DNA of 5,504 nt from Acidiferrobacter sp. (lineage in GTDB: Bacteria; Pseudomonadota; Gammaproteobacteria; Acidiferrobacterales; Acidiferrobacteraceae): positions 1 through 5,504 of the forward strand of contig DAHWGZ010000122.1 in NCBI GenBank assembly GCA_027335965.1, in the 5' to 3' direction. Shown one piece after another: positions 1 through 4,970 of this stretch. Under the pieces are notes generated by a model, which was given only the letters and a program-made list of their open reading frames with translations, ran no database searches and had not been told where the DNA came from. Within the stretch, counting starts at the first letter, position 1. The number at the start of each line of letters is the position of its first letter. The position numbers and the translations under genes are program-made.

Positions 1-557
1 AATCGCTCGGCGACCGGGCGGTCCCTGTGAGGGTATCGGCGCCCCAGTTCCGAGTCCAGTCCCGAGGCGGACAGAAAGACCCGGCCGCCTGGCTTTAGGT
101 GATGTGTCCAGGCGCGTACGGCCGTCACCGCCTCGCCGTATCGCATGTAATGGATGGCCCGCTGACAGATGATGGCGTCATAGGGCGCGTTGGGCAGGAT
201 CGTGGGCAAGGCGCGGAAATCCGCCTGAACGAAGCTTGGTGGCCGCGGAATGGGGCGCCCGGCCAAGGCGCGCTGGATGTCCACGCCATGATCGTGCTGG
301 TCTACGGCGGTCACGAGGGCACCGCAGGCGACCATGCGCAGGGTTTGTCCGCCCCTTCCGCAGGCCAGATCCAGGGCGGAGGGGCGGCGCGTGGGGTCGT
401 GCGCAAACCGCGCATCGAGAAATGCGAGGCAGCGCTCGTCCAGATCGTCCGCGCGTTGGCTCGCGACATCGATCCCGGCGCCCGCGCCCGCGAGGCGCCG
501 GCGCGTTCGGTCATCAAGCCATGGCTCATTGTGTGCGTCGAAGTTTTTCGGGACCAT
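1..557 (-). CDS. Class I SAM-dependent methyltransferase, C-terminus cut by window edge
   Basis: This minus-strand reading frame opens with ATG at 557-555 and stays open for 185 codons to the left edge, so the 3' end is missing. The translation has the Rossmann methyltransferase signatures in order: motif I DLACGRGGQ (residues 63-71, SAM binding), an acidic residue ending the next strand (Asp86 in TAVDQ), VQADF (110-114), YDAIICQRAIHYM (126-138, motif IV region) and LKPGGRVFLSASG (154-166). It should be a cytosolic enzyme transferring a methyl group from S-adenosylmethionine, but nothing visible identifies the substrate. The N-terminal 60 residues are charged and Arg-rich, with no signal peptide or membrane segment. 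The start is supported by an AAGGAAG ribosome site on the minus strand. Family assignment is secure; specific function is unknown. Confidence 0.88.
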   Translation of the reverse strand, partial: MVPKNFDAHNEPWLDDRTRRRLAGAGAGIDVASQRADDLDERCLAFLDARFAHDPTRRPSALDLACGRGGQTLRMVACGALVTAVDQHDHGVDIQRALAGRPIPRPPSFVQADFRALPTILPNAPYDAIICQRAIHYMRYGEAVTAVRAWTHHLKPGGRVFLSASGLDSELGRRYPHRDRPVAER

Positions 558-562
558 GAACG

Positions 563-569
563 CTTCCTT
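563..569 (-). promoter_or_regulatory. Shine-Dalgarno site of the methyltransferase gene
   Basis: On the minus strand AAGGAAG lies about 5-7 nt before the ATG at 557. It follows an A-rich run and a GATATATC palindrome (576-583), making an AT-rich leader in otherwise GC-rich DNA. It fixes the start of the methyltransferase. No matching -35/-10 pair could be assigned with confidence. Confidence 0.6.
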
Positions 570-603
570 TTTTGTGATATATCTTCCCATAATCGTCCGT
601 CGC

Positions 604-629
604 GATGAGCTCGGCCCGCCGGGCTCATC
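604..629. repeat. 11-bp inverted repeat upstream of the methyltransferase
   Basis: GATGAGC (604-610) pairs perfectly with GCTCATC (623-629). The stem continues inward through a T-G pair and three Watson-Crick pairs to a 4-nt loop (615-618), giving 11 bp. The inner G-U pair exists only in a plus-strand RNA; on the minus strand it becomes an A-C mismatch. It sits about 47 bp upstream of the methyltransferase start. There is no T-run on either side, so it is not an ordinary intrinsic terminator. It could be an operator or a structure in a leader RNA. Confidence 0.45.
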
Positions 630-805
630 CAGTCTCTATCCCCTTCTCAATCAAGGATAGCCTAAATCAATGGCAATCTGACGACAGCCTGCCAAAGCGG
701 TGGGCCGCGTCGGCTGTAGGGGTGCGGGTCATAGGCAAAATGGCGCATGCAGGGCGCCAGAAAGCACATGTTCGATGGATATGGAGGGCGATGCGGTCCG
801 CCGGT

Positions 806-1253
806 TCACCAGAAATCGGTGATCGCAAGGCCCGCCGCGGATTTCGCTTGAAGAGGCGGCCAAAGCGCGATGAGGGTGGCCCGGGGCTCGACCGGGGGCG
901 CGCGAAACGCAAGACCTTGAAGGCTCAAAGGCCGGTCGTGGTCGATCTCTTCGGGGAGCGGGTCCGCGTCGAGGGGGATGCGAAGGGTTTCTAGCAGGGA
1001 CCGTTTTATGAAGGGCCGATGTGGGGCCGCCATGAGCGGAGCGGGCATTGGGGCGGGGTCTGCCGTCATGCCCTGGAAGGGATCCGTGGCGGCTCCGCAC
1101 GCCTGGGGTATGAGGCTTTCGCGGCGGACGCCTCGGGCTTGGCTCGCCGGCCGGGCCGTCGGTCTCAGGGATGATGAGGTCTCGCGCGCCACGCGCGCCC
1201 GCGGAGACTGAGACCACAATGGCCAAAAGACAGCTCAGACGCCCGGGCGTCAT
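806..1253 (-). pseudogene. Possible frameshifted relic of a small exported protein
   Basis: Two minus-strand frames look like parts of one gene. The frame from ATG at 1253 begins with a signal-peptide-like stretch, MTPGRLSCLLAIVVSVSAGA, then turns into low-information Pro/Arg-rich sequence. From about 1125 the neighbouring frame, ending with TGA at 806, gives a plausible protein end with segments such as SLLETLRIPLDADPLPEEID and ATLIALWPPLQAKSAAGLAI. I count about three quarters of its codons ending in G or C, similar to the real genes here. Joining them needs a one-base (+1) shift somewhere around 1110-1145, giving roughly 145 residues. I do not recognise a family. The putative start lies only 15 bp from the divergent ABC ATPase start, and no ribosome site is visible. 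It may be a decayed gene, a sequencing error, or non-coding DNA. Confidence 0.3.
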
Positions 1254-1268
1254 GGTAGACTCGCGGGC
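1249..1268 (+). promoter_or_regulatory. Putative extended -10 promoter of the ABC exporter operon
   Basis: CATGGTAGACTCGC contains TGG-TAGACT (1254-1261), an extended -10-like element with four of six matches to TATAAT. The ATPase ATG begins 7 bases after the hexamer (1269), where transcription would be expected to start, so the mRNA may be leaderless. That fits the absence of a purine-rich ribosome site before this ATG. No good -35 is visible. A near copy of the motif precedes the beta-propeller gene (3548-3567), which strengthens the reading. Confidence 0.4.
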
Positions 1269-2072
1269 ATGGATCCCATCCTCTTAGTCGAGCACCTGAC
1301 CAAGCGGTTCGGCGACAATCCCGCGGTCGTGGACGATGTCACGTTTTCCGTGGCCCAAGGGAGCGTATTCGCCTTCCTCGGGCCGAACGGGGCGGGGAAG
1401 TCGACGACCATCAAGATGCTGACCACGCTTCTTCGTCCGACCTCGGGCACCATACGCGTGGCAGGACACGATCCCATCACCGAGCCAGACGCCGTGCGGC
1501 GCGCCTTCGGGATCGTGTTCCAGGATCCGTCCCTGGATGACGACCTCACCGCGCTTGAAAACCTCGAGTTCCACGGCATTCTCTACGGAGTACCCAAAGA
1601 GACGCGCCATGCGCGCATACGGGAGCTCCTGGCGCTGGTCGATCTCGCGGATCGGAAAAACCACTTGGTTCGGGAATTCTCGGGCGGCATGAAGCGGCGC
1701 CTCGAGATCGCCCGCGGCTTGCTCCACCACCCACAGATCCTGTTCCTGGACGAGCCCACGCTCGGGCTCGACCCTCAGGCGCGCAACCATCTCTGGGGTC
1801 ATGTGAAAAACCTCAACCGCGAGCAAGGCGTCACGGTGTTCTTTACGACCCACTACATGGAGGAGGCGGACAACATCGCCGAGCGGATCGCCATCATTGA
1901 CCGAGGGCGCATCGTCGCGGAGGGTTCGGGGCAAGAACTGAAGGACAAGACGGCGACGGACTCGCTTGAGGGCGCCTTCCTGGCCCTTACCGGCAACACC
2001 CTGCGCGAGGAGGCGGGCGGTTCCGTGGACCGCTTGCGCCAAGCGCGCCAGCTGTGGGGCGGCCGCCGCTGA
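1269..2072 (+). CDS. ABC exporter ATP-binding subunit, DrrA/NodI-like
   Basis: This 267-residue cytoplasmic nucleotide-binding subunit powers the permease encoded directly downstream. All ABC ATPase motifs are intact: Walker A GPNGAGKST (38-46), Q-loop Gln85, signature FSGGMKRR (137-144), Walker B ILFLDE (157-162, catalytic Glu162), D-loop LGLD (165-168) and H-loop His195 in FFTTHYMEEAD. The motif set and the ABC-2 partner place it in the DrrA/NodI/CcmA-like group that exports drugs, lipids or polysaccharides; the substrate cannot be read from sequence. It is shorter than classic DrrA (about 310-330 residues) and ends soon after the catalytic core, in a short Arg/Gly-rich tail. The first in-frame ATG is used; there is no usable start further upstream. 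Translation may begin on a leaderless transcript. The antisense frame across this gene is a shadow. Confidence 0.95.
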   Translation: MDPILLVEHLTKRFGDNPAVVDDVTFSVAQGSVFAFLGPNGAGKSTTIKMLTTLLRPTSGTIRVAGHDPITEPDAVRRAFGIVFQDPSLDDDLTALENLEFHGILYGVPKETRHARIRELLALVDLADRKNHLVREFSGGMKRRLEIARGLLHHPQILFLDEPTLGLDPQARNHLWGHVKNLNREQGVTVFFTTHYMEEADNIAERIAIIDRGRIVAEGSGQELKDKTATDSLEGAFLALTGNTLREEAGGSVDRLRQARQLWGGRR

Positions 2073-2079
2073 CTTGCCG

Positions 2080-2832
2080 ATGGAGATGAGCGCGGTCTAT
2101 GTCATGTGGTTACGGGAGGTCAAGCGGTTCACGCGCTCGCGTTCGCGCATCGTGGGCTCCCTAAGCCAACCACTCTTGTTCCTGGTGGCGCTTGGCTACG
2201 GTCTGGGGCCGATCTTTCGCAAGGCCGGGCAGGGCGATTACTTCGCCTTCATCGTGCCGGGCGTCATCAGCATGTCCATCCTGTTTGTGTCGCTGTTCAA
2301 CGGCATGCAGATCATTTGGGACCGGCAGTTCGGGTTTCTGAAGGAGACGCTGGTGGCGCCGGTCTCGCGCTTGGCGATCATGGGAGGGCGCGCGCTCGGC
2401 GGAGCCACGGTGGCGATGATGCAGGGGACGCTCGTGCTCGTCATTACGATGATCGCGGGCTTTCGGCCGGTGTCGCTCATGGGCGTGGTCCTGGGCCTTC
2501 TGGTGATGTTCTTTACGGCGCTGCTCTTTAGCGCGCTGAGCATGGTCATAGCCTCACGGCTTCGGGATATGCAGGGCTTTCAGCTCATCATCAACTTCCT
2601 CGGGATGCCGCTCTTCTTTCTCTCGGGCGCGCTCTTTCCGATCGCCCATCGATCGGAGGGGCTCGGGCTCATAGCCCGCTTTGATCCGCTGTCCTACGGC
2701 GTGGACGCGTTGCGCGTCTTTCTCGTGGGGCACGGCGTGTTCGGCCTTACCCTCGACTTCACCGTCTTGGCGGGGGCGATCGTGGCGATCTTCATGCTGG
2801 GCGCGCGTTTCTTCTCGCGGATGGAGATCTGA
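2080..2832 (+). CDS. ABC-2 type transporter permease, DrrB-like
   Basis: This integral inner-membrane partner of the preceding ATPase has 250 residues. About six hydrophobic segments are visible: roughly residues 24-46, 55-79, 105-127, 131-158, 167-189 and 222-244. Family hallmarks are the basic amphipathic N-terminus (WLREVKRFTRSRSR), the loop GFLKETLVAPVSR (residues 85-97) that contacts the ATPase, and the NFLGMPLFFLSGALFP segment (172-187). The ATPase stop and this ATG are 7 bp apart, so the two genes form an operon and are probably translationally coupled; no clear ribosome site is visible. An ATG at 2086 (MSAVYVMW) is an equally possible start. The same frame remains open upstream inside the ATPase gene, but that part reads as a shadow. 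Two such subunits with two ATPases would form the exporter. The substrate is unknown. Confidence 0.93.
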   Translation: MEMSAVYVMWLREVKRFTRSRSRIVGSLSQPLLFLVALGYGLGPIFRKAGQGDYFAFIVPGVISMSILFVSLFNGMQIIWDRQFGFLKETLVAPVSRLAIMGGRALGGATVAMMQGTLVLVITMIAGFRPVSLMGVVLGLLVMFFTALLFSALSMVIASRLRDMQGFQLIINFLGMPLFFLSGALFPIAHRSEGLGLIARFDPLSYGVDALRVFLVGHGVFGLTLDFTVLAGAIVAIFMLGARFFSRMEI

Positions 2833-2870
2833 GTCTGTAGCGCCTCTCCTCGTTTGTAGGGTAGGGGCCA

Positions 2871-2905
2871 GTATCCACAAAAGCTGTGGACAAGTGTGTG
2901 GATGG
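2871..2905. promoter_or_regulatory. Cluster of three DnaA-box-like nonamers
   Basis: Against the consensus TTATCCACA there are three sites in 35 bp: GTATCCACA at 2871-2879 (plus, one mismatch), TGTGGACAA at 2885-2893 (minus strand TTGTCCACA, one mismatch) and TGTGGATGG at 2897-2905 (minus strand CCATCCACA, two mismatches). The spacers are 5 and 3 bp. The first two form an inverted repeat, TCCACA/TGTGGA. This could be a DnaA-binding locus or part of an origin-like region. No dnaA, dnaN, gidA/mnmG or replication-initiator gene is in the window, so origin function is not supported by context. Confidence 0.4.
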
Positions 2906-3015
2906 CGACTGGGTATCGGCCATTTGTTGAGGCCGGATAGAGCGGTTGCGATGTTGCTGTTTTTGGAGGCGGTCCGGGCCTGGCGGCGGCCTGAGCGGAT
3001 CGCGCGCGCCCTTAT

Positions 3016-3034
3016 CCGGATGGGCGTCATCCGG
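3016..3034. repeat. Perfect 7-bp hairpin with competing partners
   Basis: CCGGATG (3016-3022) and CATCCGG (3028-3034) flank a 5-nt loop. Competing stems overlap it: CGCCC (3007-3011) with GGGCG (3022-3026), and GGGCG (3022-3026) with CGCCC (3035-3039). No T-run follows. It may mark the left end of the structured block. Confidence 0.35.
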
Positions 3035-3091
3035 CGCCCGCGAGGCCTTTGCCATGTCGCCCGAAAATCACGGCGAGCCTCGCTCTTGAGC

Positions 3092-3162
3092 CTGCGAAAG
3101 CCAAGCAGGGTGCGGCTTTGCGGCGGCCTGGATGACCTTGAGGGACGGCTCCCTCGGGGTTA
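3092..3162 (+). ncRNA. Candidate structured RNA: two long adjacent hairpins
   Basis: Hairpin 1: arm 3092-3102 pairs with 3114-3123 (10 bp, one bulged G at 3096). It continues through a small inner stem, GCA 3105-3107 with TGC 3111-3113, to a GGG loop. Hairpin 2: 3133-3145 pairs with 3150-3162, a continuous 13-bp stem with a CGGC tetraloop; its core is GAGGGA/TCCCTC. The stems contain G-T pairs (t3093-g3122, t3138-g3157, t3139-g3156, g3134-t3161) that pair as G-U only in a plus-strand RNA, so if transcribed the plus strand is the likely product. I recognise no known RNA family and see no promoter upstream. It could also be a dispersed intergenic repeat or an unusual terminator. Confidence 0.3.
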
Positions 3163-3203
3163 TGCGAAATGGGGCGCCAAAGGTCCCGAAACCAGAAATC
3201 CGT

Positions 3204-3229
3204 ACCGCACGAAACCGCACGAAACCGCG
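3204..3229. repeat. 10-bp tandem repeat, about 2.6 copies
   Basis: ACCGCACGAA occurs at 3204-3213 and 3214-3223, followed by a partial third copy, ACCGCG. It is a short exact tandem duplication in non-coding DNA, probably slippage-generated. Confidence 0.55.
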
Positions 3230-3243
3230 CTTGCCCAGCCTGT

Positions 3244-3418
3244 AAGACGCCTGGCGGCGCGGGTCTTCGCGCGTCCCGACGGGACGAAGGTCGGCCCGGT
3301 GGGCAAGGCCGACGCCCACGCGAGCGGGCCCGTCTCGCGGGGGGCGTCCCTGAAGGCGCGACGGCTCGAGATCGCCCCGGGGTCCGCCGGGGTCATTCCC
3401 CGCGTGATCCATGGGATC
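3244..3418. repeat. Run of closely packed inverted repeats
   Basis: Successive palindromic pairs are: AAGAC/GTCTT (3244-3248, 3263-3267); CGTCCC/GGGACG (3272-3277, 3281-3286); GTCGGCC/GGCCGAC (3290-3296, 3307-3313); GTGGGC/GCCCAC (3299-3304, 3314-3319, overlapping the previous pair so only one can form); CGCGAG/CTCGCG (3319-3324, 3334-3339); CGGGG/CCCCG (3388-3392, 3398-3402); GATCC/GGATC (3406-3410, 3414-3418). A second CGTCCC at 3345-3350 can compete for GGGACG. Stems of 5-7 bp are partly expected by chance at this GC content, so only the density is notable. Confidence 0.4.
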
Positions 3419-3547
3419 GGCCGGCGGTTCGCCCCATCCTTCCGATGCAGCGGCGGCGCGACGGGTTTATGCAGCGCGGCGCCCTGTTCTCTCCTTCTTG
3501 CGCGCCGCTTCCCGGCAAGAGATGAGGTGTCAACATAATCGCACAAT

Positions 3548-3567
3548 GGCATGGTAGTCTCGCTTGC
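3548..3567 (+). promoter_or_regulatory. Putative extended -10 promoter of the propeller gene
   Basis: CATGGTAGTCTCGC (3550-3563) matches the motif before the ABC operon at 13 of 14 positions. Read as TGG-TAGTCT (3553-3560) it would start transcription near 3567, leaving a leader of about 27 nt before the ATG at 3594. That leader carries a GGGA ribosome-site-like tract at 3583-3586. An alternative -10, CATAAT at 3534-3539, has no good -35 either. Confidence 0.38.
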
Positions 3568-3593
3568 GCCGAAACAACAAACGGGATGCCGCC

Positions 3594-4670
3594 ATGACGC
3601 GCCGCGAAGCGCCAGCATTGAAGTCGTTTACCAGGGTCAAGGGGGCCATCGGGCCTATAGCGCGCAAGATCCCGCCGTTTTTGGCGCTCATCATGGTCGG
3701 ATGCGCGACGGCGGCCCCCGCAAAATCGACCTTCCCGTTGCGACAAGCGCACCCCGACATCATCTTGGGACGGGCCACGCGATTCGACTACGAAAGCGTC
3801 GATCCAAGGCGCCAATTGCTGTTTGTTTCCCATCTCGGATCGGGGAAGATCGTGGTCGTCAATCTACGAACCGACAAGGTGGCAGCCAAGATCCCTGATG
3901 TTCCGTACGCGCATGGCGTCTTGGCCGTGCCGGAGCTTGGCGAGGCCTTTGCCAGCGCCACCGGCGTCGACAAGCTCGATGTCATATCAGAGCGGACATT
4001 CAAGGTGATCGCAAGCGTGCCGGCTGGAGACCATCCTGACGGCATCGCTTATGCGCCGAACGTCAAGAAGGTCTTCATCTCCGATGAGTTCGGGGGAACC
4101 GAGACGGTCGTTGATGCGCGCACCAATCGGCGGGTGGCCACCATCCCCATGGGGGGCCATGTCGGCAACTCACAATATGATCCCGTGAGCGGACTCATTT
4201 ATGCGGACGTCCAGACCCGGAACCAGGTCGTCGCAATCAATCCGCGTACGGATCGCATCGTGGCGCGCTATGGCTTGCCCAATCGTATCTGCGAACATGA
4301 TCACGGCTTGCTTATCGATGGCTTGGCGCGCCGAGCCTTCGTGGCGTGCAGCGCGTCGGCTGCGGGCGGCAACCCGGAGCTTTTGATGCTCGACATGAAG
4401 GGTATGCGGGTGCTGTATCATCACAGCATCGGACGCGACCCTGACGTCCTGGCATTCGATGCGGGCTTGGGGCGCCTGTACGTCGGCAGTGAGAGCGGCG
4501 CGGTTTCGGTCTTTCAGTTGAGAAAAGGCCGTTTGCGTCCGCTTGGCTGGAAGTTCTTGGCGTTCGAGGCGCATTCCGTGGCCACCGATCCAATAACGCA
4601 CCTGGTTTATTTCCCGCTGCAGGATGTTCATGGGCGCGGTGTCCTGCGGATCATGCGCCCGGCAGGTTAA
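3594..4670 (+). CDS. Exported YncE/YVTN-type seven-bladed beta-propeller protein
   Basis: The protein has 358 residues from ATG 3594; a TTG start at 3564 would add only 10 residues and is less likely. The N-terminus is basic, then hydrophobic (PPFLALIMVGCATAAPA, residues 27-43). Cys37 in MVGC may be a lipoprotein site, though Met at -3 is atypical; otherwise signal peptidase could cut after APA. The rest is seven repeats of about 40 residues, each with a conserved D/A-P turn and paired strands: near F64, H107 (YAHG), H147 (HPDG), H189 (HVGN), H237 (DHG), D284 (DPDV) and H327 (AHSV). A histidine recurs at the start of most blades. This matches periplasmic YncE/YVTN-family propellers, which mostly serve as binding scaffolds without proven catalysis. 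Blade 5 holds C233-E-H-D-H237, and Cys252 lies nearby. It looks monocistronic. Exact role unknown. Confidence 0.88.
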   Translation: MTRREAPALKSFTRVKGAIGPIARKIPPFLALIMVGCATAAPAKSTFPLRQAHPDIILGRATRFDYESVDPRRQLLFVSHLGSGKIVVVNLRTDKVAAKIPDVPYAHGVLAVPELGEAFASATGVDKLDVISERTFKVIASVPAGDHPDGIAYAPNVKKVFISDEFGGTETVVDARTNRRVATIPMGGHVGNSQYDPVSGLIYADVQTRNQVVAINPRTDRIVARYGLPNRICEHDHGLLIDGLARRAFVACSASAAGGNPELLMLDMKGMRVLYHHSIGRDPDVLAFDAGLGRLYVGSESGAVSVFQLRKGRLRPLGWKFLAFEAHSVATDPITHLVYFPLQDVHGRGVLRIMRPAG

Positions 4671-4720
4671 TCCGGGCTGTTCGCCCCAGGAGCCAAGCTC
4701 GGCATTTGCTGCAGGCGCCA

Positions 4721-4970
4721 TCAAGCCTTGACGGAGTTCAAGCGCAGCATCAGCGTCATCAGATGTAGTGGCTGCCTGAAAACCGTAGTGCTCGTAGAAC
4801 TCCTGGGCGCGGTCGTGCAGCGCGTGTACCAGCAGGACCCGAACACCGGCGTTCTGCGAAACCGTCACAGCCCGATTCACTGAATCCGGCAACAGCGCCC
4901 CACCCAACTCGAGACCCTGGGCACGGTGATCGACGGTCGGTCGGGCGAGAATCATCACCGGTACTCCCCG
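4721..4970 (-). pseudogene. GNAT acetyltransferase (toxin-type) remnant, 5'-truncated and frameshifted
   Basis: Immediately after the Fic stop, and in the same frame, the minus strand reads GVPVMILARPTVDHRAQGLE followed by GGALL, then RVLLVHALHDRAQEFYEHYGFQ. This is the C-terminal half of the small GNAT acetyltransferases of toxin-antitoxin loci (TacT/AtaT-like, normally about 160-175 residues), which acetylate aminoacyl-tRNA. The first half, roughly 90 residues, is absent. The acetyl-CoA loop, normally R-x-x-G-x-G, reads RAQGLE with the last Gly replaced, whereas the Tyr-containing FYEHYGF is kept. One extra base near 4766 shifts the frame; in the +1 frame the family's usual ending appears, HLMTLMLRLNSVKA and a TGA at 4721-4723. 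Without that shift the frame runs on antisense through the propeller gene to 4170. No antitoxin gene is visible. I consider it non-functional. Confidence 0.85.

Larger units (their letters stand above)
558..1268. other. Gene-poor interval between methyltransferase and ABC operon
   Basis: No confident gene was found in these 711 bases. The part from 558 to about 800 holds the methyltransferase leader and the 604-629 hairpin; long plus-strand frames there give Arg/Lys-rich, domain-free peptides typical of chance frames in GC-rich DNA. The part from 806 to 1253 reads better on the minus strand and is listed separately as a possible relic gene. No tRNA, CRISPR or insertion-sequence ends were seen. 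Confidence 0.6.
2833..3593. other. Long non-coding interval between exporter and propeller genes
   Basis: No frame on either strand in these 761 bases gives a protein with recognisable motifs; the open frames yield Arg/Pro/Ala-rich peptides typical of GC-rich spacer. The interval is rich in structure instead: a DnaA-box-like cluster (2871-2905), a bulged 8-bp hairpin (2914-2939) with a distant T5 run (2960-2964), a perfect 7-bp hairpin (3016-3034), two long adjacent hairpins (3092-3162), a 10-bp tandem repeat (3204-3229), more inverted repeats to 3418, and a promoter-like motif (3548-3567). No standard intrinsic terminator was found directly after the permease. Confidence 0.6.

Noticed and set aside
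99..608. Plus-strand frame of 169 codons
   Set aside because: It is antisense to the methyltransferase, whose motifs are clear; the plus translation has no domain.
1284..2042. 252-codon minus-strand frame opposite the ABC ATPase
   Set aside because: It is entirely antisense to a gene with every ABC motif intact, and its translation has no recognisable motif. Long antisense frames are common in GC-rich genes.
1966..2079. Upstream extension of the permease to an ATG at 1966
   Set aside because: The extra 38 residues lie inside the ATPase coding region and read as a Pro/Arg/Ala-rich shadow. The family-like N-terminus (MSAVYVMWLREVKRF) starts at 2080 or 2086.
2914..2964. Hairpin at 2914-2939 plus T5 run at 2960-2964 as terminator of the ABC operon
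   Set aside because: The stem is short and bulged, and the T-run starts 20 nt after it, too far for an intrinsic terminator.
3528..3533. Perfect TTGACA (-35 consensus) on the minus strand
   Set aside because: No acceptable -10 lies 16-18 bp downstream on that strand, and there is no convincing minus-strand gene to drive.
3068..3618. Overlapping minus-strand frames (114 and 152 codons) in the spacer
   Set aside because: They are Arg/Pro/Ala-rich, start without ribosome sites, overlap each other and cover the palindrome block. No domain or coherent coding signal is visible.
4170..4720. Antisense continuation of the minus-strand frame that begins at 4958, suggesting a 262-residue protein
   Set aside because: The natural GNAT stop lies at 4721 in the adjacent frame. 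Beyond the frameshift the sequence is an antisense shadow of the intact propeller gene and has no domain-like content.
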